Notes: generated from the sequence alone by a model not told the origin. Positions 8,158 to 16,460 are shown, numbered from the stretch's first letter. The stretch is DNA of 19,418 nt from CAZHDI01 sp964531285 (GCA_964531285.1 CAZHDI010000058.1:1-19418), one strand, 5' to 3'. Program-made: numbers and translations.

Positions 8158-10533
8158 TTACTCCCGTGTCTTCAGGGCCCGGATGAGATCGAGGCGGCGC
8201 ACATCCCGGTTGACCAGAATGCCGGTCGCCAGCGACGCCCCGAGTATAACGCTGACCGCATAACCGTAGGTCGCCGGGCTGATGACCATGGGAATGCGGT
8301 AAAGATCGGAACTGAAGGATTGCACCAGATACCAGGCAAGGCCGGACCCGAACGCCAGGCCCAACGGCACCGCGAGCACGGTCAGCAGGGCCATTTCGCC
8401 TAACAGCACATAGGATGTCTCGGCACGGCTGAAGCCCAGCACCCGGAGCGATGCCAGTTCGCGCGCGCGTTCCGACAGGGCCACCCGCGCGCTGTTGTAG
8501 ACGACGCCGATGGCGATCAGGGCGGCGAACAGCGCGTTGATCGCATTGGTGGTGCCGGTTGTCTCGCTCATCAGTTGCTCGAAGGAGCGGCGCAACGCGT
8601 CATGGACGGCGACGCCGACCACCTGCGGCATGTCCTTGATGCGCCCATATAGTGCATCGAGTTTGGCTTTGTCCGTCTCCAGATAAACGCCGGAAATGCG
8701 CGGTCCTTCATCGAGCGCCTCATTGAGCCGATCCAGCCGCATATAGGCCGGGGCGCCGACAAAGGATTCCGCAATCCCCGCGACCGGCACAGTAAGCACG
8801 GGCTGGCGCCCCTCGAGGACCTCGAGGCTTACGACGTCGCCGATGCTCACGTCCAATTCCTCCGCCAGCGAGATAGAGACCAGGAGCCCGTTCTCGGGGA
8901 GCGGAATTTGCCGCAAATCGGAATCGATCGGGCGCGACAGCCGGCTGTCCGGGATGAGGCCGGTGATCGATTGGCGCTCAACGGCGGCGCCGTGACTGAT
9001 CCGCACGGGGACCGCTCGAAACGGTTCGGCCGCCAGAACCCCGTCCAGACTGGTCAGCTCATGAATGGTTCGCCCGGCGCGCGGTTCCGTAAAGGTCACC
9101 GTCAGGTCCTGACGGTCGGCGACCGTGAAATTGACATCCATCATATAAGTGACGGCATCGATATTGAACCGCCCAACCACAAGCAGACCCGTGGCCGCGG
9201 CAACGCCGAGCAGTGTCAGAAGTGCGCGGAAGGGTTGACGAATGATCCGTCGCAGGATCATGCGCGAGGGCTGGTCCACCGAGCGTTTCATCCAGGCCGG
9301 TTCCCTCAAGGCGTGGGAGTAGTCGAGCGGGATGGGCGGGCGCATGGCCACCGCCGGATTGAGCCGGATCAACCGGCGGACCGCGAAGGCAATGCCCAGC
9401 GCGGCCGCCCCGATGGCCACTGCGAGCCCGATTGCGATCACCTGCGGGTCGGTCCGGAAAATCAGGAAGGGCAGGTTGAGGAAATAGGAATAGAGGCCCG
9501 CCAGCCCGCGCCCGAGCCAGATGCCGGCGGCACAGCCCATGACGCCGCCGGCGAGCGCCATGGTCATCACATAGCGTGCATAATGGCCGATAATCGCGCG
9601 TGATGAGTAGCCGAACGCCTTGAGAAGGCCGATCTGTTCACGCTCCAGGTCGATCATCCGTCCAACGACGATATTCAGCAGAAAGGCGGCGACGCCCAGA
9701 AAGATCGGCGGCAGGATGCGCCCCATGGTGCGCAGTTGATCGAGTTCGCTGCTGACGAACCGGTGCGAGATCTGATCGTCCCGCGTGAAGGCCCCGGTCG
9801 CGCCATACCGTTTGAGGCGCGCATCCATGGCGTCGATCACCGCCTGGGGATTGGCGCCCGGCCCGATATCCACCAGGATGTCGTTGACCGCGCCGTCGAG
9901 ATCGAAGGCGCCTTCGAGCGCCCGCTTGCCCATCCAGATCACCCCGAAACGCGCATCATCCGGTACGAATTCCCCCGGCGAGATCGTATAGATAAACTCC
10001 GGCGATAGCGCGAGACCGGAAATCCGGAACGACCGCTTGGCCCCATAGAGCGTGGCGGAAATCCGATCGCCGGGCGCAAGACCATGGGCTTGTGCGAATT
10101 TCTCCGAGAGCAGAATATCGTCGTCGCGCAAGGGCTCGATCATCCGGCCCTGGCGCAAGAACACGCGGTTTAGAAGAGCGGTCCCGTGATCGGGCAGGGA
10201 GACGACCTGGCCGCGAATGGGTTCGGCAACGCCGGGCACATCGATCAGCACACTGCCGGCAATTCGTCCTTCCGCGCTCAGGACGCCGGGGAGTTCCCCA
10301 ATATCCTCGACAACGGCCTCGGGCACGCGCACGGCGCTGGCGAAGATATCGGCGAACCGGTAGCGCTCGTAATAGGCAAGGCGGGTCTCCTCGAGCGAGC
10401 GCACCATCCCATTCGACATGACATAAAGCGCGATCCCGCAGCCCACGACGAGAGCGATCGCGAGGGCCTGTCCGCGGGTGCGCCACAGATCGCGCAGCAC
10501 TTTGCGGTCGAGCGGCGCCAGGATCCCCGCCAT
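8158..10533 (-). CDS. ABC transporter permease with two FtsX domains
   Basis: 791 residues. The first membrane segment (about 20-38, ALAIALVVGCGIALYVMS) is followed by a large periplasmic domain. Three membrane segments at about 272-385 form the first FtsX domain (PPIFLGVAAFLLNIVVGRMI, then LEREQIGLLKAFGYS). Another membrane segment (LLTLLGVAAATGLLVVG), a second periplasmic domain and a C-terminal FtsX domain follow (about 660-791, with ALSERARELASLRVLGFS). The duplicated layout matches the single-chain, DevC/YbjZ/LolCE-like permeases that work with a MacB/LolD-type ATPase. It is translated 4 bp after the ATPase stop and 4 bp before the HlyD-type adaptor, so the three form one tripartite exporter. 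Such permeases usually act by mechanotransmission in the periplasm or outer leaflet rather than by classic transport; that point is family knowledge. Confidence 0.92.
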   Translation of the reverse strand: MAGILAPLDRKVLRDLWRTRGQALAIALVVGCGIALYVMSNGMVRSLEETRLAYYERYRFADIFASAVRVPEAVVEDIGELPGVLSAEGRIAGSVLIDVPGVAEPIRGQVVSLPDHGTALLNRVFLRQGRMIEPLRDDDILLSEKFAQAHGLAPGDRISATLYGAKRSFRISGLALSPEFIYTISPGEFVPDDARFGVIWMGKRALEGAFDLDGAVNDILVDIGPGANPQAVIDAMDARLKRYGATGAFTRDDQISHRFVSSELDQLRTMGRILPPIFLGVAAFLLNIVVGRMIDLEREQIGLLKAFGYSSRAIIGHYARYVMTMALAGGVMGCAAGIWLGRGLAGLYSYFLNLPFLIFRTDPQVIAIGLAVAIGAAALGIAFAVRRLIRLNPAVAMRPPIPLDYSHALREPAWMKRSVDQPSRMILRRIIRQPFRALLTLLGVAAATGLLVVGRFNIDAVTYMMDVNFTVADRQDLTVTFTEPRAGRTIHELTSLDGVLAAEPFRAVPVRISHGAAVERQSITGLIPDSRLSRPIDSDLRQIPLPENGLLVSISLAEELDVSIGDVVSLEVLEGRQPVLTVPVAGIAESFVGAPAYMRLDRLNEALDEGPRISGVYLETDKAKLDALYGRIKDMPQVVGVAVHDALRRSFEQLMSETTGTTNAINALFAALIAIGVVYNSARVALSERARELASLRVLGFSRAETSYVLLGEMALLTVLAVPLGLAFGSGLAWYLVQSFSSDLYRIPMVISPATYGYAVSVILGASLATGILVNRDVRRLDLIRALKTRE

Positions 10534-10537
10534 GGTC

Positions 10538-11272
10538 TCACCACTCCAGCTCTTCGGGCGGACGCCGGACCGCGTTGGTTTCGATTTCGCGGATCTGCCC
10601 GTCGGCGAAATGGATCACCCGATGGGCCATCGCGGCGGTGGCGCGCGCATGGGTGATGATGAGCGTCGTCGTTCCGAACGTGGTGTTGATATCCTGAAGC
10701 GCTTTTAAAACCAGGATGCCGGTCTTGCTGTCGAGGGCGCCGGTCGGCTCGTCGCAAAAAAGGACCGTTGGGCGCTTGGCAATGGCCCGGGCGATGGCCA
10801 CCCGTTGCTGTTCGCCGCCCGAAAGCTGGGCCGGGAAATGATCGAGCCGTTCCCCCAGGCCCACCAGACGCAGCGCTTCGGCCGGATCCAGGGCCGCGTC
10901 GGCAATCTCGGTGACGAGTTCGACATTCTCGCGGGCCGTCAGACTGGGCATAAGGTTGTAGAATTGAAACACGAACCCCACGTGATGACGCCGGTAGGCG
11001 GTCAGCGCGCGCTCGCGATAGGCGGTGATTTCGGTCTCGCGGAACCAGACCTGGCCCGCCGTGACCGTGTCCAGCCCGCCAAGAATATTGAGTAGGGTGG
11101 ACTTGCCCGAACCCGAGGGGCCCAAAAGGACCACCAACTCGCCCTCGGGGATGGTCAGATCGACACCGCGCAGCGCGTGAACCGCTGCCTCGCCGGTGCC
11201 GTACACCTTTGTGATAGCGGATGTGCGAAACGCCGGGACCGCCGCATCCGCGCTGTCCGAAGGCCCGCCCAT
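10538..11272 (-). CDS. ABC transporter ATP-binding protein, LolD/MacB type
   Basis: 244 residues, one nucleotide-binding domain with every motif intact: Walker A GPSGSGKST (51-59, K57), Q-loop Q103 in FVFQFYNLMPSLTARENV, signature LSGGEQ (150-155), Walker B VLFCDEPTGALD (from 170, with E175) and switch H208 in LIITHA. The FQFYNLMPSLTA pattern is typical of ATPases serving FtsX-type permeases. The ATG at 11272 has GAGGGAA upstream. It is first in the minus-strand operon with the permease and the adaptor, divergent from the exonuclease gene across 133 bp. It should be a cytoplasmic subunit bound to the permease. Confidence 0.95.
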   Translation of the reverse strand: MGGPSDSADAAVPAFRTSAITKVYGTGEAAVHALRGVDLTIPEGELVVLLGPSGSGKSTLLNILGGLDTVTAGQVWFRETEITAYRERALTAYRRHHVGFVFQFYNLMPSLTARENVELVTEIADAALDPAEALRLVGLGERLDHFPAQLSGGEQQRVAIARAIAKRPTVLFCDEPTGALDSKTGILVLKALQDINTTFGTTTLIITHARATAAMAHRVIHFADGQIREIETNAVRRPPEELEW

Positions 11273-11316
11273 GGTGTGGTTCCCTCGTGCTCATGCCGAC
11301 CCCGAACGGCACCATA

Positions 11317-11347
11317 CGACCGGTCCGGCAGACCGGCAAGCCGGTCG
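11317..11347. repeat. Inverted repeat in the divergent gap between ABC operon and exonuclease
   Basis: CGACCGG (11317-11323) and CCGGTCG (11341-11347) are perfect inverted arms separated by 17 bp. The 8-bp palindrome GTTCGAAC lies at 11369-11376 in the same gap. No good -35/-10 pair was found for either direction. The arms could be an operator or chance in GC-rich sequence. Confidence 0.3.
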
Positions 11348-11405
11348 CGGTGAAGGGTGCCGGACCCTGTTCGAACGGTCTATGGGGCGGTCTGGAGTGG
11401 CTGAC

Positions 11406-12467
11406 ATGATGCGCGCTGATGAATTGCTTCATCCTCGTCCTGAAGGATTGTATTGTCCGCCGGGAGACTTTTTCATCGACCCGGTCCGCCCTGTGGACCG
11501 CGCGGTGATTACCCACGGCCATGCCGATCACGCGCGCGCCGGGCATGGGGCGGTACTGGCCACGGCGCCGACGCTCGCGATCATGGCCGCCCGCTATGGC
11601 GAACTGTTCGCCGGGACACGACAGGCGGCAGCCTATGGCGAAACGGTCAGGATGGGGCCGGTGTCGGTGCGTCTGGTGCCGGCCGGTCATGTGCTGGGAT
11701 CGGCGCAGGCGGTGGTCGAAGCCGGCGGGATCCGGATCGTTGCGTCGGGCGATTATAAGCGGGCGGCCGATCCCACCTGCACACCTTTCGAACCGGTGCC
11801 CTGCGATGTCTTTATCTCCGAGGCGACCTTCGGCCTGCCGGTGTTCCGGCACCCCGATGCGGGCGATGAGGCAGCCCGGCTGATCGGCTCGCTGAGCGTT
11901 TTTCCCGAGCGGACCCATGTGGTCGGCGCCTATGCGCTGGGCAAGGCGCAACGGATTATCGCCTTGTTGCGCGCCGCCGGTTACGATGCGCCCATTCCGA
12001 TCCACGGCGCCCTGGTCAAGCTGTGCGAGCTTTATCGTCAGTGGGGGATCGATCTCGGCCCGCTCGAACCGGTTGCGGGGCAGCCCAAGGACGCGCTGCG
12101 CGGGCGGATTGTGCTGTGCCCGCCATCGGCGATTGCCGACCGCTGGTCGCGCCGGCTCGCCGACCCGCTCACCGTTTTTGCCTCCGGCTGGATGCGAGTG
12201 CGCCAGCGCGCCAAGCAGCGCGGGGTGGAACTGCCATTGATCGTGTCGGACCATGCCGATTGGCCCGAACTGACCGCGACGCTTCATGAATTGGATCCGC
12301 AGGCCCTGTGGGTGACCCATGGCCGTGAGGATGCGCTGGTGCATTATGCGCAAAGCCAGGGATATGAGGCGCGCCCGCTCTCGCTGGTTGGTTATGAAGA
12401 CGAGGACGGCGAGGGTGAGGGTCACGGCCATGATGCCCCGGCCTCCGGATCGGGAGCAGGGCGATGA
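11406..12467 (+). CDS. Ligase-associated DNA exonuclease (metallo-beta-lactamase fold)
   Basis: 353 residues from ATG 11406 (a second ATG follows at 11409). GGAG at 11394-11397 supports this start; an open frame back to 11196 would run into the ABC ATPase gene and is not needed. The sequence opens RADELLHPRPEGLYCPPGDFFID-type, as in the ligase-associated exonuclease family. The metal-binding motif is H37-G-H-A-D-H42, and a later HVLGSAQ, an SGDYKR strand and the C-terminal SDHADW and VTHG are all consistent with a beta-CASP/MBL nuclease. Family members are Mn-dependent DNA nucleases encoded with an ATP-dependent ligase, an Lhr-type helicase and a phosphoesterase. Only the ligase is next to it here. 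An Asp/Glu/Gly/His-rich tail (about 325-353) ends the protein, and its stop overlaps the ligase start (ATGA). Confidence 0.93.
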   Translation: MMRADELLHPRPEGLYCPPGDFFIDPVRPVDRAVITHGHADHARAGHGAVLATAPTLAIMAARYGELFAGTRQAAAYGETVRMGPVSVRLVPAGHVLGSAQAVVEAGGIRIVASGDYKRAADPTCTPFEPVPCDVFISEATFGLPVFRHPDAGDEAARLIGSLSVFPERTHVVGAYALGKAQRIIALLRAAGYDAPIPIHGALVKLCELYRQWGIDLGPLEPVAGQPKDALRGRIVLCPPSAIADRWSRRLADPLTVFASGWMRVRQRAKQRGVELPLIVSDHADWPELTATLHELDPQALWVTHGREDALVHYAQSQGYEARPLSLVGYEDEDGEGEGHGHDAPASGSGAGR

Positions 12468-14101
12468 AAGCCTTCGCCGCCTTGCTGGAGGGGCTCATTC
12501 ATCAACCCGGGCGCAATGCGAAGCTGCGTCTGCTGACGGACTATTTTGCCGCCCAACCCGATCCGGACCGAGGCTGGGCGCTGGCGGCGCTGACCGGCAA
12601 TACCGATTTTGCCCATGCCAAGCCGGCGCTTCTGCGGTCCATGACCGAGGACCGGGTCGATCCGGTCCTGTTCAATCTGTCTTATGACTATGTCGGCGAT
12701 CTGGCCGAAACCATCGCGCTGATTTGGCCCGAATCCAGTCGCGCCGGTCCGGCGCCGCGCTTGAGCGCGGTGGCCGAGGCGCTCAGTACCGCGAGCAAAT
12801 CGAACCTGCCGGGCTTGATCGGCGGCTGGCTCGACCGGCTCGACCCGGGGGCGCGCTGGGCCCTCATCAAGCTGATGACCGGCGGCTTGCGGGTCGGCGT
12901 GTCTGCCCGCCTCGCGCGCACCGCCCTGGCGCAGTTCGGCGGTCTGGCTCTCGATGAGGTCGAGGAAGTCTGGCACGGCCTCACCCCGCCTTATGAGGAA
13001 CTGTTCGCCTGGGCGGAGGGGCGCGCCGGGCGTCCTGCGCCCGATCAACGCGCGCCGTTCCGGCCCGTCATGCTCGCCCATCCCCTGGAGGAGGCGGACC
13101 GTGCGCGCCTGGCGCCGGGCGAGTACCGGGCGGAATGGAAATGGGACGGGATCCGTGTGCAGGCGGCGGCTGACGGGGATGTGCGCCGGCTCTATAGCCG
13201 CACCGGCGATGATATCTCGGCGGCCTTTCCCGATATCGTCAGCCAACTGACCTTCGATGCCGCGCTCGACGGCGAGCTTCTGGTCGAGGATATCGAAACA
13301 CCGCCCGAGAACGGCCTTTTCGCCGTCGCCGGGTTCGCCGATCTGCAAAAGCGGCTGAACCGCAAAAGCGTGGGTCCAAAACTGCTGCGCTCGCACCCGG
13401 CATTTTTGCGCATTTACGACGTGCTGGTGATCGACGGGGAGGATCTGCGCGGGCTTGGGTTCGATGAACGGCGCGCCCGGCTCGAGGCCTGGATCGGGGC
13501 GATGGCTCCAAACCGGCTCGATCTGTCGCCGCTGGTTGCCTTCGAGACGCTGGAGGATCTTGCGCGGCTGCGGGCCGATCCGCCCCACCGGGCGATCGAA
13601 GGGCTCATGCTCAAGCGCGGCGATAGTCCGTATCAGGCCGGCCGGCCCAAGGGGCCCTGGTTTAAGTGGAAGCGCGACCCGCACCTGATCGATGCCGTGC
13701 TGATGTATGCCCAGCGCGGCCACGGCAAGCGGTCGTCTTATTATTCCGATTATACGTTCGGCGTGTGGCGGACAAGCGATCAGGGACCGGAGCTTGTGCC
13801 GGTCGGCAAAGCCTATTTCGGGTTTACCGATGCCGAACTGCGCGAGATCGACCGCTTTGTGCGCAACAATACGGTGAACCGCTTCGGCCCGGTGCGCGAG
13901 GTGGTTCATACTGGCGAAACCGGCCTTGTGATCGAAGTGGCGTTCGAGGGCCTGCAACGCTCGACCCGGCACAAATCGGGCCTGGCTATGCGGTTCCCGC
14001 GCGTGCACCGGCTGCGCTGGGATAAACCGCCCGGCGAGGCGGACCGGATCGAGACGCTCGAAGCCCTGCTGGCAGAGCCAAAGACGGAGCATGCCGGTTA
14101 G
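12464..14101 (+). CDS. ATP-dependent DNA ligase (exonuclease-associated family)
   Basis: 545 residues. An alpha-helical N-terminal domain (about 1-200) is followed by the adenylation domain: K226 in WKWDGIR is the AMP-accepting lysine, with the conserved RLYSRTGDDI, LDGELLV, and EGLMLKRGDSPYQAGRP motifs. The OB-fold begins near KWKRDPHLIDAVLMYAQRGHGKRSS. This layout matches the bacterial ATP ligases that travel with an MBL exonuclease, and it is not a LigD (no polymerase or phosphoesterase domain and no Ku gene). Translation is coupled to the exonuclease by the ATGA overlap at 12464-12467. The two enzymes are probably a resect-and-seal repair pair, by analogy with the characterised Pseudomonas putida cluster. 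It ends 14 bp from the convergent imuB stop. Confidence 0.95.
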   Translation: MKAFAALLEGLIHQPGRNAKLRLLTDYFAAQPDPDRGWALAALTGNTDFAHAKPALLRSMTEDRVDPVLFNLSYDYVGDLAETIALIWPESSRAGPAPRLSAVAEALSTASKSNLPGLIGGWLDRLDPGARWALIKLMTGGLRVGVSARLARTALAQFGGLALDEVEEVWHGLTPPYEELFAWAEGRAGRPAPDQRAPFRPVMLAHPLEEADRARLAPGEYRAEWKWDGIRVQAAADGDVRRLYSRTGDDISAAFPDIVSQLTFDAALDGELLVEDIETPPENGLFAVAGFADLQKRLNRKSVGPKLLRSHPAFLRIYDVLVIDGEDLRGLGFDERRARLEAWIGAMAPNRLDLSPLVAFETLEDLARLRADPPHRAIEGLMLKRGDSPYQAGRPKGPWFKWKRDPHLIDAVLMYAQRGHGKRSSYYSDYTFGVWRTSDQGPELVPVGKAYFGFTDAELREIDRFVRNNTVNRFGPVREVVHTGETGLVIEVAFEGLQRSTRHKSGLAMRFPRVHRLRWDKPPGEADRIETLEALLAEPKTEHAG

Positions 14102-14115
14102 AAGGGCGAGCGCGG

Positions 14116-15678
14116 TCATGGAAAAAACCCGTGCATATACCAGGGCGGGACGCTATCCGCGGTCTGATAAAGCCCGTCCCGATAAAGCCAGAAGCGCCGG
14201 CCGGTCTCGTCCTCCACATGATAGTAATCGCGTGCGGCGCCGGTTTGCGGAAGATCCCACCATTCCGGCTCGATGCGCTCCGGCCCCTCGGCCTTGACCA
14301 CCCGGCGGGCCACTTTGCGCCATAAAAACCGCACGGGCGGGCCGTCGGGGACGCTGGCCATCACTTCCACCGGTTCGGGCCGCTCAAGCAGAAGCAAAGG
14401 ACGCGGGGCGGGCGCCAGATCGGGCCAGGTCTCGGCATCGGCCGCGGCGGGGATACCGGCGGGCGCGACAGGTTTTTGCGCCCGCTCCGGTCGGTGCCGG
14501 TCGACAGGAGCAAGCCGGATCACATGATCCGCCCCGAGACGGTTCATCAACCGGTCGGCCAGCCGGGCGAGCCGGTCGCCCGCATCGCCCACGGCCTGGG
14601 CGCCGCGCTCAAGCCCGGTCTGACGCAAATCCACCGGCGCGGTATGGGGCGCGCTCAGGCACACCAGATCGATCCCGAACCCGGCATCGAGGCAATCGAG
14701 ATGGGGCTCGAGCAGGCTGCAAAGATGGCCGGCATCCTGACTGGGAACGCCCAGCCCGCAAGCCGCCGTCGTGACCAGCCCGTCGACCCGGAAGGCCTGG
14801 AGCACGAGACGGCGCGCGCCCTGCCGGTCGCGGACCAACTGGGCGCACAGATCCGCGCTTAAAGGGCCGAGCGCCTGATCGATGGCCGCGCGCTCCAGCA
14901 CCGGTTCGCCAAAGGCAAGGCGGGCGGCATAGACCGGGGCAGGGCGCAGGGGCGTGAGCGGATCATCGGCGCGGCCCAGGGCCTGATCGAGCCGGGCCAG
15001 CACCGCCGCGCTGTCCTTGCGCGCCCGGAACCGGCGTTCAAGGGCGGGACGCGGAATGTCGTAAAGCTGACCGATCCGCTTGAAACCGAGCCGGTGCAGA
15101 AGCTTGGTATGGGAGGGCCCGAGCCTGAGACCGGCGATGGGCAGACCCGCCAGGGCCGCTTTGCTTTTGCCCGGTGCCGCGATGGGCGCATCGCCATAGC
15201 GCGCAATTGCCCAGGCCGCGCCGGGCGTATCGCTCACCCCCAGGCTATGGCCGATCTCAAGACGGGTGAGACGCCCCGACAGATCGGCGATGAGCCCGTC
15301 CTCGCCGCCGAACAGATGGGCACAGCCGGTGATGTCGAGCAGCAAGCCGTCCGTTGCGTCCACGCTCACCGACGGAGCATAGCGCTCGCACCATAAAGCG
15401 AGCCCGTCAAGCGCGCACGCATCGCGCGCGGGCTCGATCGGCAGAGTGATCAGACCCGGGAACACCGCGCGGGCATCGGCCAGCACCATGTCCTGACGCA
15501 TGCCCCGGGCACGGGCCGGCGGGTTGACCGCCGCGAGGCGCTGCGCGCTTTCATCGAGAGTGGTAAGCGCGAAGGGCTTATCCGGTGCGGGCAAGGGCGA
15601 GACCGGCAGATGGCGCGCCGCCCGGCGCATCCGGTCGATCGGCCATTGCGGCAGCCAGACGGAAAGTATGCGTTTCAT
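14116..15678 (-). CDS. imuB: ImuB, catalytically dead Y-family polymerase homologue
   Basis: 520 residues from ATG 15678, chosen because MKRILSVWLPQWPIDR is the family N-terminus; an upstream in-frame ATG (15696) would add six residues. ImuB is a non-catalytic Y-family protein that links ImuA, the error-prone polymerase DnaE2 and the beta clamp during SOS mutagenesis. Seen here: the first catalytic aspartate region reads LSVWLPQW with no acid. The S-x-D-E pair reads S-V-D107-A, so the catalytic glutamate is lost as expected. A thumb/little-finger region follows (GIPRP-like YDIPRPALERRF, LFGGEDGL), and the C-terminal domain contains PRPLLLLERPEPVEV and RDYYHVEDETGRRFWLYRDG. No canonical QLxLF clamp motif is evident; Q353-T-G-L-E is the nearest. 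Its start lies inside the 3' end of imuA (101-bp overlap). No dnaE2 follows; the ligase is convergent. Confidence 0.93.
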   Translation of the reverse strand: MKRILSVWLPQWPIDRMRRAARHLPVSPLPAPDKPFALTTLDESAQRLAAVNPPARARGMRQDMVLADARAVFPGLITLPIEPARDACALDGLALWCERYAPSVSVDATDGLLLDITGCAHLFGGEDGLIADLSGRLTRLEIGHSLGVSDTPGAAWAIARYGDAPIAAPGKSKAALAGLPIAGLRLGPSHTKLLHRLGFKRIGQLYDIPRPALERRFRARKDSAAVLARLDQALGRADDPLTPLRPAPVYAARLAFGEPVLERAAIDQALGPLSADLCAQLVRDRQGARRLVLQAFRVDGLVTTAACGLGVPSQDAGHLCSLLEPHLDCLDAGFGIDLVCLSAPHTAPVDLRQTGLERGAQAVGDAGDRLARLADRLMNRLGADHVIRLAPVDRHRPERAQKPVAPAGIPAAADAETWPDLAPAPRPLLLLERPEPVEVMASVPDGPPVRFLWRKVARRVVKAEGPERIEPEWWDLPQTGAARDYYHVEDETGRRFWLYRDGLYQTADSVPPWYMHGFFP

Positions 15679-16384
15679 GATCCCATCCGATCGCAAAATG
15701 CTGGGGCGGGGCGCCGCGGTCGCGCTCCAGGGTCACGGACCAGGCGGCGCCGCCGGGCGCGTCCGGATCCAAAGGCTGTGGCGGGCTCGGCGCGGCGGCG
15801 ATGCGCCAGCGGGTCCAGGCGGCGCTGGCTCCGGATGCGCCGGGCGGGCGGATCAAAAAGCAGGCCGCGCCGTGATCCTGGGCCGCGAGCGACAGCCGGC
15901 GCGCCTCGGTCAGCCCGGCCGTGGCCGCCAGCCCGGCGACCGCATCAAGCGCGCTTGACCGCAGCCCTTCCTCAAGCGCCCACAGGACATCCTGCTCGCG
16001 CCGGGCCGTCGCCAGGATCACGCGCGCCGGTGCCAGGCCGAAACGCACCATGCCGGGGCCATAAAGCTGCCCGCCGTCCCAGGCGTCATGGGCGCTGGTG
16101 CACCACAACACCGGCAGATTTTGTCCGTGCACGGCGCGGCGCGCCAGGATGGCGCAGCAAAAGCCGATGGCCGCCGGTCCGTCGCCATAAGCCGCCACCG
16201 CTATTTCATGAAGGCCCGGTGCAGTGATCGCCGCATTGAGGGCGCGCGGCAGGCCCTCGTCGCCTGTCCGGGCGGGGCCGTTGAGCGGGGTAAAAGAGCG
16301 GCCTTCAAGGCGGGCTATGGTCCGGCGCAGTCCGTTCAGCAGGGGCGTCCGCCCGGTCTTTTCCATGCTTTGCTCTGATGTCAT
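15578..16384 (-). CDS. imuA: ImuA, SOS mutagenesis accessory protein
   Basis: 268 residues from ATG 16384, preceded by GAGG at a good distance; ATG 16366 (MEKTGRTPLL) is an alternative. ImuA is a RecA-like protein of the imuA-imuB-dnaE2 mutasome. The middle of the sequence (LHEIAVAAYGDGPAAIGF, VLWCTSAHDAWDGGQLYGPGMVRFGL, RVILATARREQDVLWALEEGLR) matches the alphaproteobacterial ImuA pattern. The position equivalent to Walker A (G-D-G-P-A-A) lacks G-K-S/T, so ATP binding by the usual loop is doubtful. The C-terminus keeps the conserved WSVTLERDRGAPPQHFAIGW and THTFRLAA strand. Expression is probably LexA-controlled: a near-consensus SOS box lies about 50 bp upstream, over the likely promoter. 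The last 101 bp overlap imuB in another frame. Confidence 0.88.
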   Translation of the reverse strand: MTSEQSMEKTGRTPLLNGLRRTIARLEGRSFTPLNGPARTGDEGLPRALNAAITAPGLHEIAVAAYGDGPAAIGFCCAILARRAVHGQNLPVLWCTSAHDAWDGGQLYGPGMVRFGLAPARVILATARREQDVLWALEEGLRSSALDAVAGLAATAGLTEARRLSLAAQDHGAACFLIRPPGASGASAAWTRWRIAAAPSPPQPLDPDAPGGAAWSVTLERDRGAPPQHFAIGWDHETHTFRLAAAMADRPDAPGGAPSAGLALARTG

Positions 16385-16430
16385 GGCACGCCTCGTCTAA
16401 CACGCTATTCCCCTTGCCGAAAACTCATTT

Positions 16431-16460
16431 TGTACACTTAATGTTCTTATTTTGTATCAA
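16431..16460 (-). promoter_or_regulatory. LexA-controlled promoter of imuA (SOS box)
   Basis: On the plus strand GTAC (16432-16435), seven bases, then GTTC (16443-16446) gives 7 of 8 matches to the alphaproteobacterial LexA box GTTC-N7-GTTC. A third partial repeat, GTAT, follows after another seven bases (16454-16457), so the unit repeats with an 11-bp period. Read towards imuA, TTGATA (16460-16455) and TGTACA (16436-16431) with 18-bp spacing can serve as -35 and -10. The LexA box then covers the -10 and spacer, as expected for repression. Promoter assignment is inferred. Confidence 0.6.

Noticed and set aside
11196..11405. N-terminal extension of the exonuclease frame
   Set aside because: It would overlap the ABC ATPase gene, and the added residues are not like the family, whose N-terminus matches the start at 11406.
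10278..12431. 717-codon minus-strand open frame spanning the ATPase, the divergent gap and the exonuclease
   Set aside because: It crosses genes in both directions and runs out of frame with the ATPase; the translation is low-complexity and resembles no protein.
12464..14101. LigD-type non-homologous end-joining ligase
   Set aside because: No polymerase or phosphoesterase domain and no Ku gene; the coupled MBL exonuclease marks the other ligase family.
12422..14119. 565-codon minus-strand open frame opposite the ligase
   Set aside because: Mirror frame of a ligase with all motifs intact; no start context and no recognisable domain.
14116..15678. ImuB as an active DinB/Pol IV polymerase
   Set aside because: The catalytic acidic residues are missing (LSVWLPQW, SVDA) and imuA is adjacent, which fits ImuB rather than an active Y-family polymerase.
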